Shown: positions 14,870-24,217, numbered from the stretch's first letter. The stretch: DNA of 32,024 nt from Methanomicrobiales archaeon HGW-Methanomicrobiales-2 (GCA_002839645.1 PGYL01000038.1:1-32024); one strand, 5' to 3'. Made by a program: numbers and translations. Notes: a model not told the origin generated them from the letters alone.

Positions 14870-15660
14870 TCGTCGTCCTCCTCGCTCTCGTCGTTGCCCA
14901 GGTCTTCCTGAGCGGCTGTCTCTCGGGGGAACCTCAAGATCTTTATACATATTTCAGATACGAACTCTCCATCAGGACAGCCACGCCCATCGAGAACGTG
15001 ACCCTCCTTGTGCCCATCCCGACCCGCGGCGACCAGCCGGCCATCGGTCCCGAACAGATTTCTGGTGAACTTTACACCGATCCCGGCAACCTCCGAAAAG
15101 GCCCCTCCGATCCCTCGACTCTTCCGGAGCACTACGATTTCGCGATCATCCCGGTCGACGGCCAGTACTACCTCCGGCTGACCACTCCCTACATGAATCC
15201 CGCAGAACCGATCGGTGTTCGCTACTATAATCGCACCTCTCTTGGTGACAAATTCCGCCCCGAGGTCGTCCCGCGGTTGATTGAAACACGGCACCCGTTC
15301 GGCAACGAGTCCCTCTTCTCCCCGAAGCAGAACCTCACGCTGACAGCAAGTTCCTCTGGAACGCCCAACGAGCGCGGTTATTACAACCCCGAAGGATACC
15401 GGTACTCCTACACCATCCCCGTCTACGCGCACTACGAGAATGGGACGCAGGTCTCAATCTCGTCGGAAATTGAGGGGTCAAACCGGTGGCTTGAAGGGTT
15501 CGATTTTGCCGGGCAAAACCGATACTCCGATGCTTACTCTCTCACGATCACCGGCGAGCCACAGGGCTGGATGCCTGCTGAAGGAAAAGTGACGGTGGGG
15601 CAGGGAGACTACCGGGAGTGGCAACTCAACCTCTCCGCCACTTCCGGTTCAGGGGGATAG
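14821..15660 (+). CDS. Uncharacterised lipoprotein, paralogue 1
   Basis: A 279-residue frame. The likely true start is the ATG at 14854, giving MRCRLLVVLLALVVAQVFLSGC, a lipoprotein signal with lipobox LSGC. The frame is open from the ATG at 14821, whose 11 extra residues are hydrophilic. The mature part is exported and beta-rich, with N-glycosylation sequons (NVT, NRT, NES, NLT, NGT) and motifs shared with its neighbour: IENVTLLVPIPT, IPVDGQYYLRLT, YSYTIPVYAHYENG, GEPQGWMPAEG. No domain family is recognised. It forms a tandem pair with the gene at 15738, so the two are recent duplicates. It probably sits on the outer face of the membrane. Confidence 0.75.
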   Translation: MNVYQEGTDSCMRCRLLVVLLALVVAQVFLSGCLSGEPQDLYTYFRYELSIRTATPIENVTLLVPIPTRGDQPAIGPEQISGELYTDPGNLRKGPSDPSTLPEHYDFAIIPVDGQYYLRLTTPYMNPAEPIGVRYYNRTSLGDKFRPEVVPRLIETRHPFGNESLFSPKQNLTLTASSSGTPNERGYYNPEGYRYSYTIPVYAHYENGTQVSISSEIEGSNRWLEGFDFAGQNRYSDAYSLTITGEPQGWMPAEGKVTVGQGDYREWQLNLSATSGSGG

Positions 15661-15730
15661 AATGGATTCCTTGGTCTGATGCAGGCACAGGTGGCTGAAA
15701 ATCAACCGATAACTGTACAGGGGCCTCTAT

Positions 15731-15786
15731 CGGGGAAATGAATGTATACCAGGAAGGAACAGATTCCTGCATGCGTTGCCGGCTCC
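15731..15786 (+). repeat. 56-bp direct repeat, copy 2 (leader of lipoprotein 2)
   Basis: The exact counterpart of 14814-14869, including the CAGGAA / TTCCTG inverted repeat at 15750-15769 just before the ATG at 15771. Identity is higher here than over most of the two genes. Confidence 0.85.
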
Positions 15787-16565
15787 CCGTTGTCCTCCTC
15801 GCTCTCCTCGTTGCCCTGGTCCTCCTCTGCGGCTGTCTCTCGGGGGGGCCTCAAGATCTCAGTATGTCCTCATCATATACTCTCCGCATTACGACGGATA
15901 CCCATATCGAGAACGTGACCCTCCTCGTCCCCATCCCGACCTGCGGCGACCGGCCTGCCATCGGCCATGACCCGATCTCCGACGCGTTTTATTCCGAAAA
16001 ACTCCGGAGATACCCCCCCTATCCCTCGACGATTCCGGAGCACTTCGCCCTCGCAGTCGTTCCGGTCGACGGTCAATATTACCTCCGGTTAACCGCCCCG
16101 TTCATGGACCCCGCAGAGCCTGTGTGGGTGAACTATGAAAACTATACCCCTCTTGCAGGTGATTTCCGGCCTGAAATCGTCTCACAGATGGTTAATACAT
16201 TGCACCCGCTTGGCAACGAGTCTCTCTTCCCCCCCAAGCAGAACCTCACCCTGACCGCAGGCTCCCCGGAGGCGGTTGAAACACACGGTATCAATCCTGG
16301 ATGCCGGTACTCCTACACCATCCCCATCTACGCGCACTATGAAAATGGAAGCCGAGTCGAGATCTCTTCGAATATTATGGGTGGGAACGGATGGGCTGAA
16401 CAGTTTGATGCATGGATGCTAAATCGATATTATGATCGTTATCATCTTGTCATCACCGGCGACCCCCAGGGCTGGATGCCTGCCGAAGGAGAAGTGACGG
16501 CGGGGGACGGAAGCTACCGGGAGGGGCAACTCAACGCCTCCCCGACTTCCGGTGCAGGGGAGTAA
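15738..16565 (+). CDS. Uncharacterised lipoprotein, paralogue 2
   Basis: A 275-residue frame; the likely start is the ATG at 15771 (MRCRLPVVLLALLVALVLLCGC, lipobox around LCGC). It matches the preceding gene along its whole length, with shared blocks IENVTLLVPIPT, VPVDGQYYLRLT, GNESLF-PKQNLTLTA, YSYTIPIYAHYENG and GDPQGWMPAEGEV. Divergence is greatest in the middle and in a DAW-x3-RYYDRYHL segment. Function is unknown. The pair suggests gene-dosage or antigenic/ligand diversification of a surface protein (inference). It converges on leuB with a 48-base gap. Confidence 0.75.
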   Translation: MNVYQEGTDSCMRCRLPVVLLALLVALVLLCGCLSGGPQDLSMSSSYTLRITTDTHIENVTLLVPIPTCGDRPAIGHDPISDAFYSEKLRRYPPYPSTIPEHFALAVVPVDGQYYLRLTAPFMDPAEPVWVNYENYTPLAGDFRPEIVSQMVNTLHPLGNESLFPPKQNLTLTAGSPEAVETHGINPGCRYSYTIPIYAHYENGSRVEISSNIMGGNGWAEQFDAWMLNRYYDRYHLVITGDPQGWMPAEGEVTAGDGSYREGQLNASPTSGAGE

Positions 16566-16613
16566 AACGGACGCACCGGGTCGATTTTCCAGAAAAAGAG
16601 AGGGACGAGAACC

Positions 16614-17735
16614 CTACACCGTCTTCACGAGCGCCGCGAGGTAGCCCCCGACCTCGCTCGTCTTCCTCGCGCCGCCCATATCCCGGGTGACGTAGCCGTC
16701 GAGGATGCTTCGCTCGATCGCCCGGAGAACCGCGGCCGCAGCATCGTGCTCGCCGATGTGGTCGAGGAGCATCGAGCCCGCCCAGATGGTGGCGAGGGGG
16801 TTTGCGACGTCCTGGCCCCGATACTTCGGCGCGGAGCCGTGGATCGGCTCGAACATCGAGGTCCCGTTCGGGTTGATGTTGCCGCCGGGGGCGAGGCCGA
16901 GTCCCCCCTGGATCATGGCGCCGAGGTCGGTGATGATGTCGCCGAACATGTTTGGCGTGACGACGACGTCGAACCATTCGGGGTTCTTGACGAACCACAT
17001 CGTGACGGCGTCGACGAAGTTAAACTCCGTCGTGACGTCCGGGTAGCCGGCGGCGACTTCGGTGAAGACGTCGCGCCAGAGGCCGTAGACGTCGGAGAGG
17101 ACGTTTGCTTTGTCGACCGAGGTGAGTTTCTTCTGCCGCCTTACGGCGAGGTCGAATGCGTAGCGGATCGCCCGCTCCGCACCCTCTCGCGTGACGACGC
17201 CGATCTGGTAGGCGAGTTCGTCGGCATCGGTCTCGACGTCCAGCCCGAATTTGACGCTGTAGAGGTCGCGGACGACCTCGAGGGTCTTTTGCTCGCGCCG
17301 ACCGGCAAACCGCGAGCCGATACCGACGTAGAAGTCCTCGGTGTTCTCCCGGACGACGACGAAGTCGATATCCTCGGGCCGCTTGTTCGCGAGCGGCGTC
17401 GTGACGCCGTCGAGGAGCTTGATCGGCCGGAGGTTGATGAACTGGTCGAAGTGGAACCGGATCGCAAGCAGGATGCCTTTCTCGAGGATCCCGGGCTTGA
17501 TCCGGTCGTCGCCGATCGCCCCGAAGTAGATTGCCCCAAACTTCGAGAGTTCGCGGATATCCTCCTCGGTGAGGAGTTCCCCGGTCGCGAGGTAGCGCTC
17601 CGCCCCGATATCGAAGTCGGTCCACGCGATGTCGAACCCGTAGCGTTCTCCTGCGGCGTCAAGGACCTCTCTTCCCGCCGCGACGATCTCGGGGCCGATC
17701 CCGTCCCCGCCGATTGCGGCTACTCGGTGCTGCAT
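16614..17735 (-). CDS. leuB: 3-Isopropylmalate dehydrogenase (isocitrate/isopropylmalate DH family)
   Basis: A 373-residue beta-decarboxylating dehydrogenase: N-terminal GGDGIGPEI, substrate-binding VVRENTEDFY, the metal-binding segment NMFGDIITDLGA, and HGSAPKYRGQDVANP near the C-terminus. The family oxidises and decarboxylates 3-isopropylmalate (leucine) or homoisocitrate (coenzyme B synthesis, AksF). With leuC and leuD directly upstream the leucine role is favoured, but the homologue pair in methanogens makes aksF possible. The ATG at 17735 has a GAGGTG site 5 bases upstream and overlaps the leuD stop by 16 bases, so the two are coupled. It is the last gene of a leuC-leuD-leuB operon. Confidence 0.88.
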   Translation of the reverse strand: MQHRVAAIGGDGIGPEIVAAGREVLDAAGERYGFDIAWTDFDIGAERYLATGELLTEEDIRELSKFGAIYFGAIGDDRIKPGILEKGILLAIRFHFDQFINLRPIKLLDGVTTPLANKRPEDIDFVVVRENTEDFYVGIGSRFAGRREQKTLEVVRDLYSVKFGLDVETDADELAYQIGVVTREGAERAIRYAFDLAVRRQKKLTSVDKANVLSDVYGLWRDVFTEVAAGYPDVTTEFNFVDAVTMWFVKNPEWFDVVVTPNMFGDIITDLGAMIQGGLGLAPGGNINPNGTSMFEPIHGSAPKYRGQDVANPLATIWAGSMLLDHIGEHDAAAAVLRAIERSILDGYVTRDMGGARKTSEVGGYLAALVKTV

Positions 17736-18211
17736 GTCTTCACCTCATCAAGGTTCTTCGCGTAGGCAACGAGGCCGCCGGCATCGACGATCTCCTTCAT
17801 GAACCCGGGAACCGGCTCGACGGCGAACCTTTTGCCGTTCGCCACGATAAAACCGCCGGCGATATCCACGCTGACGGCGTCGCCGTCCCGGATAGCGTCG
17901 GCCTCCGGGCAGACCAGCGGCAGGAGCCCGGTGTTGACGGCGTTCCGGTAGAAGATCCGCGCAAAGGACTTTGCGACCACGACCCTGATACCGGCCCCGA
18001 GGAGCGCGAGCGGTGCGTGTTCCCGGGAGGAGCCGCAGCCGAAGTTACTGCCCCCCGCCACGACGTCGCCCTCTCGCACCTCTCTCGCAAACTCATCCCT
18101 CGTCCCTTCAAACGCATGCTTCGCAAGCTCCGCCGGATCGTAGATCGTCAGGAACCTGCCCGGTATGATCGCATCCGTATCGATATCGTCGCCGAACTTC
18201 CATACTCGCAT
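17720..18211 (-). CDS. leuD: 3-Isopropylmalate dehydratase small subunit
   Basis: A 163-residue swivelling-domain subunit starting MRVWKFGDDIDTDAIIPGRFL at 18211, two bases after the leuC stop. It carries GSNFGCGSSREHAPLAL, the strictly conserved active-site loop of the family. The loop after IIPGR reads FLTIYDP. Methanogen homoaconitase (AksE) is reported to carry an Arg in the equivalent YLRT motif; its absence here leans towards isopropylmalate as substrate, but this is a weak argument without an alignment. It pairs with LeuC to isomerise 2- to 3-isopropylmalate. The longer frame running up to 18400 is antisense or overlap with leuC and is not used. Confidence 0.88.
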   Translation of the reverse strand: MRVWKFGDDIDTDAIIPGRFLTIYDPAELAKHAFEGTRDEFAREVREGDVVAGGSNFGCGSSREHAPLALLGAGIRVVVAKSFARIFYRNAVNTGLLPLVCPEADAIRDGDAVSVDIAGGFIVANGKRFAVEPVPGFMKEIVDAGGLVAYAKNLDEVKTCSTE

Positions 18212-18213
18212 GA

Positions 18214-19467
18214 TCACACCCCCCTCGGGTCGGTGATCTCGCCGTAGAGGGCGCTTGCCGCCGCCGTCGCCGGCGAGGCGAGGTAGACCGACGCCTGCGT
18301 GCTCCCCTGCCTGCCCCGGAAGTTCCGGTTCGACGTCGAGAGCGAGACCTCGCCGGGGGCGAGGAGGCCGAACGCCCCGCCCATGCAGGGGCCGCAGCAC
18401 GGTGCTTCCACAAGGGCTCCGGCCTCGACGAACCGCTCGATCAGCCCGGCCCGGAGGGCCTTGAGGTACTCGGTCCGCGAGGCCGGGATGACGATCACCC
18501 GGACACCGGTGGCGAAGCGTTCGGCGGTCCCGAGCACCTCGGCCGCCTCGGCGAGGTCCTCGTAGCGGCCGTTCGTGCAGGAGCCGATGAAGACCTGGTC
18601 GACCTTTGTCCCCGCGACGTCGCCCACGTCCACGACGTTATCCACATTGTGGGGGACGGCGACCTGCGGCGCGAGATCGGTGACGTTGTAGTTCCGGCGC
18701 TCCGCGTATACCGCATCAGCGTCGGCTGCAAGGTCGAACGGCTCGATCTCGCGGCGGGCGGTGACGTAGTCCCAGGTGGTCGCATCGGGCGGCACGATCC
18801 CCGCCTTCGCCCCCATCTCGATTGCCATGTTGGCGCAGGTCATGCGGCCCGCCATATCCATCTCGTGCATGGCCCCGCCGGTGAACTCGAGCGCCTTGTA
18901 GGTCGCACCGTCGGCGCCGATATCGCCGGCGAGGGAAAGGATCAGGTCTTTTGCCCCTACCCTCCGGCCGAAGGTGCCGTCCACCTCGAGACGGATGCTC
19001 TCGGGCACCCGGAAGTAGAGCGCCCCGAACTTCAGCACGAACCCCATATCGGTCGAGCCGATGCCGGTCGCAAACGCGCCCGCGGCGCCGTAGGTGCAGG
19101 TGTGAGAGTCGGTGCCGACGATGATCTCGCCGGGCGCCGCCCGCCCCTTCTCCATCACGACCTGGTGGCAGACGCCCTCGAGGAGGTCGTAGTTGTGGAT
19201 CCTCTGCTCCTCTGCAAACTGCCGCATGAAGACGTGATTCTCGGCAGCCGGTATGGAGTCGGCGGGGATCTGGTGGTCGAAGAGCATGATGATCCGCCGG
19301 GGATCATAGACTCGTTCTCCACCCATCTCCCCAAAGACCCGGACCGCAAGCGGGCCGGTGATGTCGTGGATCATCGCCGCATCCACCGGTGCCATCACTA
19401 CGTCTCCCGCGCGGACAGTCCTGCCGCACCGCTGCGAAAATATCTTTTCTGCGATCGTCGCTGCCAT
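18214..19467 (-). CDS. leuC: 3-Isopropylmalate dehydratase large subunit
   Basis: A 417-residue aconitase-family large subunit, the usual length for archaeal LeuC/AksD. The three 4Fe-4S ligands are Cys297 (IGSCTNGR), Cys358 and Cys361 (CCGPCMGG). Other signatures are GTDSHTCTYGAAGAFATGIGS and the DHQIPADS region. The start is the ATG at 19467 (MAATIAEKIFSQRCG); the frame stays open to 19638 but the extra 57 residues are unlike the family. It catalyses dehydration/rehydration of isopropylmalate with LeuD; homocitrate isomerisation in coenzyme B synthesis is the alternative. It heads the operon and is transcribed away from mutS. Confidence 0.9.
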   Translation of the reverse strand: MAATIAEKIFSQRCGRTVRAGDVVMAPVDAAMIHDITGPLAVRVFGEMGGERVYDPRRIIMLFDHQIPADSIPAAENHVFMRQFAEEQRIHNYDLLEGVCHQVVMEKGRAAPGEIIVGTDSHTCTYGAAGAFATGIGSTDMGFVLKFGALYFRVPESIRLEVDGTFGRRVGAKDLILSLAGDIGADGATYKALEFTGGAMHEMDMAGRMTCANMAIEMGAKAGIVPPDATTWDYVTARREIEPFDLAADADAVYAERRNYNVTDLAPQVAVPHNVDNVVDVGDVAGTKVDQVFIGSCTNGRYEDLAEAAEVLGTAERFATGVRVIVIPASRTEYLKALRAGLIERFVEAGALVEAPCCGPCMGGAFGLLAPGEVSLSTSNRNFRGRQGSTQASVYLASPATAAASALYGEITDPRGV

Positions 19468-19613
19468 AGAGTATCGTGTTCCAGGTACGCGCTTCGGACG
19501 TATGTACCTTGGCAGGGCCCGCCCGGGTGGTGCAGTGAATCGGAGCCCACTTTGCCGGATTTCCCGGGGCAGTACCCTTATGTGACTCCGTGCGGATTCT
19601 ATAGGGAGATGCG

Positions 19614-22089
19614 ATGACCGACGGACCGACCCCGGCAATGCGGCAATACTATTCAGTGAAGGCCCGATACCCCGACGCAGTCCTCTTCTTCCGGATGGGA
19701 GACTTCTTCGAGACCTTCGGTGAGGACGCCGGCGTGGTGGCCCGGGAACTCGACATCACCCTGACGGCCCGGGGCAGGGACAAGAACGGCGACCGGATGC
19801 CGCTTGCGGGCGTCCCCCACCACGCGGCCGACGGCTACATCGCCCGCCTGGTGAACAAGGGCTACAAGGTGGTGATCTGCGACCAGATCGAGGACCCAAA
19901 GACCGCGAAAGGCGTGGTCAAGCGCGACGTGACCAGGGTGATCACCCCGGGAACGCTGATCGACTCCTCGATGCTCGGCTCAGCGGGAGCCCAGTACCTG
20001 ATGGCGGTCGCCCCCGACCGGAAGGATACCTTCGGCCTCGCGTTCCTGGACGTCTCCACCGGCGAGTTCTTCGTCTCCGCGGGGAGCGGCGGGGGGGGCC
20101 ACCCCCGGCTCGTCTCCGGGGGGGGCCGGGACCGCCCCCCGGGAGGGACCGCCCCCCCAAGCCCCCCGGGCGCGCCCCCCCCCCCGCCCGCAACCCCTCC
20201 GCTACGCCCAGGAGACCCAGCAGTCGCCCCTCACCCACATCTCCGGCATCGCAACACGGATCCCGTCGGGGAACATGGTGCTCGACGCGATCACCCTCCG
20301 GAACCTGGAGATCACGACGAGCATCCGGGGCGTTGACGATGCGAGCACGCTCCTCTCCGCGCTCGACGTCACGGAGACCTCGATGGGAAGCCGGACGATG
20401 CGGTCGTTCCTGATCAGCCCGCTGCTCGGGAAGGGGACGATCGAGGGAAGGCTCGATGCGGTGGAGTGGCTTCTCGAACACGCGCTCGACCGGCAGGCGC
20501 TCCGCACGACGCTCGGCGACTTCGCCGATATCGAGCGGATTGCAGGAAGGATCGCCTACGGGAACGCCGGCCCCCGGGATCTCGGGACGCTCAGGGATTC
20601 GCTTGAAGCGATCCCGGATCTAAAGGCGCTCTTCGCCGCTGACGCCCCGGCCCTGGTACGCGAGGCCCTCGATGCGATGAGCGATCACGCCCACGTCACG
20701 GATCTTGTCGGGCGGGCGATCGTGGACGAGCCCCCGGCAGTCGCAAAGTCCGGGGGGATGATCCGCGAAGGATTCAACGAGAAACTCGACGAACTCCGGC
20801 ACCTCGCGACCTCCGGGAAGGACTGGATCGTGGAGTTCCAGCAGCAGGAGCGGGAGAGGACCTCTATCAAGTCGCTCAAGGTCGGCTACAACCGGGTCTT
20901 TGGATACTACATCGAGGTGACGAGACCGAACCTGCACCTGGTGCCGCCGGAGTACGAGCGCCGGCAGACGACCTCGAACGGCGAGCGCTACACGATACCC
21001 GACCTCCGGGAGAAGGAGGCGATGATCGCGACCGCCGAAGAGCGCCTCTCGGCCCTCGAGGCGGAGATCTACACCGAACTCGTCCGGACGCTCGCAACGG
21101 AAGTCCCCGGCCTCCAGGCGACCGCCCGGGCGGTGGGGCTGCTCGACGTCTACGCGGCCCTCGCCGAGGTCGCCGCCCGTTACGGCTACTCCCGCCCGAC
21201 GATCGAGGAGAGCGGCCGGACCATCATCCGCGACGGGCGCCACCCGGTGGTGGAGCGGCACCTCCCGGTACCGTTCGTCCCGAACGACACGGATCTCGAT
21301 GCCGCCGGCGACCAGATCATGATCATCACCGGGGCGAACATGGCGGGCAAGTCCACCTACATGCGGGCGGTGGCGCTCTGCTGCATCATGGCCCAGATGG
21401 GAAGTTTCGTCCCGGCCCGGCACGCCACCATCGGGATCGCGGACCGGGTCTTCACCCGGGTGGGAGCGTTCGACGATCTCGCCTCCGGGCAGTCGACGTT
21501 CATGGTCGAGATGCTCGAACTCGCAAATATCTTAAACAACGCGACGCCGCGAAGCCTCGTCATCCTCGACGAGATCGGGCGAGGGACGAGCACGCTCGAT
21601 GGGTGCTCGATCGCCCGGGCGGTGGTGGAGTTCCTGCACGGAAAAGCGGTTGCAGGACCACGGACCCTCTTTGCGACCCACTTCCACGACTTGATCGACC
21701 TCGAGGGGTCGCTCAAGCGGGCGAAGAACTTCCACTTCGCCGTGAAGGATACGGGGAGCGACGTCGTCTTCCTCCGAAAAATCATCCCCGGCGCAACCGA
21801 CAAGAGTTACGGTGTCCACGTGGCGCACCTCGCCGGCATCCCGAAGACCGTGACCGACCGGGCGATGGTGCTCTTGAAGGAGGCGTCGATGCGGGAGTTT
21901 TCCGGCGGCCCGCGGGCTCCCCGCTACACCCAGATGCTCCTCCTCGACCCCGGCGAAGGGGTCGTCGCGGAGAACCCGGCGGTCGAGGCATTGAAAGGCC
22001 TGAACCCGAACGAGATGACGCCGATGGAAGCCTTAAACGCTCTCTGCCGGCTCCAGAAGCTTGCAAACGGCGAGGAGGGAGATCGATGA
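19614..22089 (+). CDS. mutS: DNA mismatch repair protein MutS, interrupted in this sequence
   Basis: The N-terminal part (19614 to about 20086) has the mismatch-reading FFRMGDFFETFGEDA motif with the Phe-x-Glu that stacks on mispairs. The C-terminal part reopens in another frame at about 20200 (RYAQETQQSPLTHISGI). It holds the core and ATPase: Walker A GANMAGKSTYMR, Walker B LVILDEIGRGTST and ATHFHDL. Between them about 113 bases of G/C homopolymer replace the connector domain. Against a usual length of roughly 860-880 residues, some 80-90 residues are missing or scrambled. A gene otherwise free of defects argues for a sequence error, not a real pseudogene. It is coupled to mutL by an ATGA overlap. 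The start has a GGGAG site. Confidence 0.92.
20087..20199. other. Corrupted G/C homopolymer tract within mutS
   Basis: Runs of 6-13 G or C almost without A or T. Part of the expected protein is still recognisable at the left edge (HPRLVS), as though other bases had been replaced by G or C. It causes a net frame change and loss of sequence. The same type of tract occurs at 1-50 and 1064-1098. Confidence 0.8.
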
Positions 22090-23840
22090 CGAAGATACGG
22101 GTCCTCGACCCCGACACGGTGAACCAGATCGCCGCTGGCGAGGTCGTGGAGCGGCCTGCATCGGTGGTGAAGGAGCTCCTGGAGAACGCGATCGATGCGG
22201 GGGCAACAAGCATCCTCATCGACGTCTCTTCAGACCTCGCCGGGATCACGAAGATCCGGGTGACCGACAACGGCGAGGGGATGACACCGGAGGAGGCGGT
22301 CCTCGCCTTCCACCCTCACGCGACGAGCAAGATCCGGGATATCGCCGACCTCTCCGCCATCCACACCCTGGGGTTCCGGGGAGAGGCGCTCGCAAGCATC
22401 GCCGCCGTCGCGGAGGTGACCCTGATCACCCGCCAGAGGGGCGCCGCGGCGCTCGCCGGCACCCGGGTGCTGGTCAGGGGCGGCGAGGTGATGGAGAAGA
22501 GCGAGGTGGGGGCGCCGGAGGGGACGACAGTCACCGTGGAGCGCCTCTTCTACAACACCCCCGCCCGCCGGAAGTTCTTGAAGAGCAGGAACACCGAACT
22601 CGCCCACCTCTACGGGGTCGTGGAGAACCTGGCCCTCGCGCACGGTGAGGTCGCCTTCCGGGTGGTGCACAACGGGAAGGAACGGATGGCGACCCAGCGC
22701 TCAGGTGGGCTCTTAAACGCCATTGCCGGGCTCTACGGCGCAGACCTTGCCCGGACACTCGTCCCCGTCGAGGCGAGGCTCCCCTTCCTCCGCATCGGCG
22801 GCTACGTCTCCCGCCCGTCTGAGAGCAGGGGGAACCCCTCACAGGTCTTCATCAGCATCAACGGCAGAAGCATCACCTCCCGGCCGATCGCCGCCGCCGT
22901 CCGGGAGGGCTACGGCACCCTCCTCCCGAAAGACCGCTACCCGGTGGCGTTCATCGAACTCTCGATCGATACCGACCTCGTGGACGTCAACGTCCACCCG
23001 ACGAAACGGGAGGTCCGCCTCTCCCGGGAGCGGGAGATCCTCCCGGCGGTTTCGGCGGCCGTGGAGGAGGCACTCGCCACGCACGACCTCGCCCGCGAGG
23101 TGCCGGCCGGGCCGGTGCAGCAGCAGATCGCCCCGGCAGAGCCCCGGCAGGCACGGGCCCCGACGGCCGGCGAGCCGGAAGCCGCCTACACGGCGGGGCA
23201 CCGGGAGCTCGCCCTCTCCGATAAGCAGCTCCGGCGGACGGAGACGGAGGGCAGAGAGAACCTCCTTCCGGCCATGGAGCCGGTCGGGCAGGTGGCGGCG
23301 ACCTACATCGTGGCGGAGGGGGCCGACGGCACCCTCTACCTCGTCGACCAGCACGCCGCCCACGAGCGGATCCTCTATGACCAGGTCGTAGAGCAGCGTG
23401 ATGCCGGAGCCGGGTCGCAGGAACTGATCATGCCGGTCGTCCTCTCCCTCCCCCCTAAGGATTCCGCGGCGCTCCGTGACGCGATGCCGCTCCTTCTCGG
23501 CGAGGGGTTCGTGGTGGAGGAGTTCGGCCGGGATACCTTCGCCGTCCGGGCGGTGCCCGCTGCCCTCGGCGCAATCGAAGGCCCCGAAACAGTCCGGGAG
23601 ACGATCGCCGACCTCCTTAACGATACGTCCCGCACCACCCCCGACCGGCGCCAAGCGGTCACCTGTATCGTCGCCTGCAGGGGTGCGGTGAAGGCCGGCG
23701 CCCACCTGACGCACGACCAGCAGAAGCGCCTCCTCGCACAGCTCGCCCGGACAAAGACCCCCTGGACGTGCCCGCACGGGAGGCCGACGGTGGTGGCGTT
23801 CGACAAAAGGAAGCTCGACGGGATCTTCCGGCGGGTGTAA
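22086..23840 (+). CDS. mutL: DNA mismatch repair protein MutL
   Basis: A 584-residue GHKL ATPase/endonuclease. N-terminal ATPase motifs are ENAIDAGA (catalytic Glu, Mg-binding Asn), DNGEGM and TLGFRGEALASI. The C-terminal dimerisation/nuclease domain has DQHAAHER (421-428), an ACR motif (CIVACRGAV) and CPHGRPT. These mark the MutL type that nicks DNA itself, as expected in organisms without MutH. In the metal-binding DQHA-x2-E-x4-E motif the last Glu is Asp432 here, a conservative change. The start codon overlaps the mutS stop, so the pair is one operon. A good hairpin/T-run follows. An upstream extension of the frame into mutS is not real. Confidence 0.95.
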   Translation: MTKIRVLDPDTVNQIAAGEVVERPASVVKELLENAIDAGATSILIDVSSDLAGITKIRVTDNGEGMTPEEAVLAFHPHATSKIRDIADLSAIHTLGFRGEALASIAAVAEVTLITRQRGAAALAGTRVLVRGGEVMEKSEVGAPEGTTVTVERLFYNTPARRKFLKSRNTELAHLYGVVENLALAHGEVAFRVVHNGKERMATQRSGGLLNAIAGLYGADLARTLVPVEARLPFLRIGGYVSRPSESRGNPSQVFISINGRSITSRPIAAAVREGYGTLLPKDRYPVAFIELSIDTDLVDVNVHPTKREVRLSREREILPAVSAAVEEALATHDLAREVPAGPVQQQIAPAEPRQARAPTAGEPEAAYTAGHRELALSDKQLRRTETEGRENLLPAMEPVGQVAATYIVAEGADGTLYLVDQHAAHERILYDQVVEQRDAGAGSQELIMPVVLSLPPKDSAALRDAMPLLLGEGFVVEEFGRDTFAVRAVPAALGAIEGPETVRETIADLLNDTSRTTPDRRQAVTCIVACRGAVKAGAHLTHDQQKRLLAQLARTKTPWTCPHGRPTVVAFDKRKLDGIFRRV

Positions 23841-23866
23841 GGGACCGATCGCCCCGGACAGAAAAT

Positions 23867-23890
23867 ATAGGATATAATCATCCTATTTTT
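23867..23890 (+). terminator. Terminator after mutSL
   Basis: A perfect 7-bp stem ATAGGAT / ATCCTAT with a 6-base loop, followed by TTTT, 27 bases after the mutL stop. Confidence 0.7.
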
Positions 23891-23968
23891 GAATTCGTTG
23901 CCACATTAAGGTCGAATTGACAAAATACCGTATCGCAATGGATTTATTCTCCGGAGATCAGAACGGCT

Positions 23969-24172
23969 ATGCGTCACAGTGGGACCCGCCCGCTGCGAAC
24001 GAAAGGATTGAACCACGTGACATTACTCCAGCAGATCCGCCTCTGGATGAGGGCCAGGAGCAGAGGGAAGCAGTACCACGACTGTGAGAACGACCCGGTC
24101 ATCGAGCCGTACTTCGATATCTCTCCCGAAGTGACCCTTCCTCCAGATATACCGCTGGAAGAGACCAGGTGA
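23969..24172 (+). CDS. Doubtful small protein, up to 67 residues
   Basis: A frame ending in an acidic, proline-rich tail (VIEPYFDISPEVTLPPDIPLEE) after a basic N-terminal half (LLQQIRLWMRARSRGKQY). A GTG near 24017 may be the start, giving about 51 residues. An overlapping frame from ATG 23938 (50 residues) is equally possible. No similarity is recognised and neither start has a strong ribosome binding site. Confidence 0.35.
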   Translation: MRHSGTRPLRTKGLNHVTLLQQIRLWMRARSRGKQYHDCENDPVIEPYFDISPEVTLPPDIPLEETR

Positions 24173-24217
24173 CGGGAATCTCTCCAGACGTCCTGCCGAA
24201 CGAATCACCTCTTAACA

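Noticed and set aside
16746-19617. Long plus-strand frames opposite leuB and leuC
   Set aside because: Antisense to clearly conserved enzymes; Asp/Glu/Val-rich mirror of the opposite codon bias.
20087-20199. G/C tract as a regulatory structure or programmed frameshift in mutS
   Set aside because: It removes a conserved domain and matches two other corrupted tracts at points of obvious error, so a sequence artefact is far more likely.
21603-22085. N-terminal extension of MutL into mutS
   Set aside because: The frame is merely open; the family start and the ATGA overlap at 22086 fix the true beginning.
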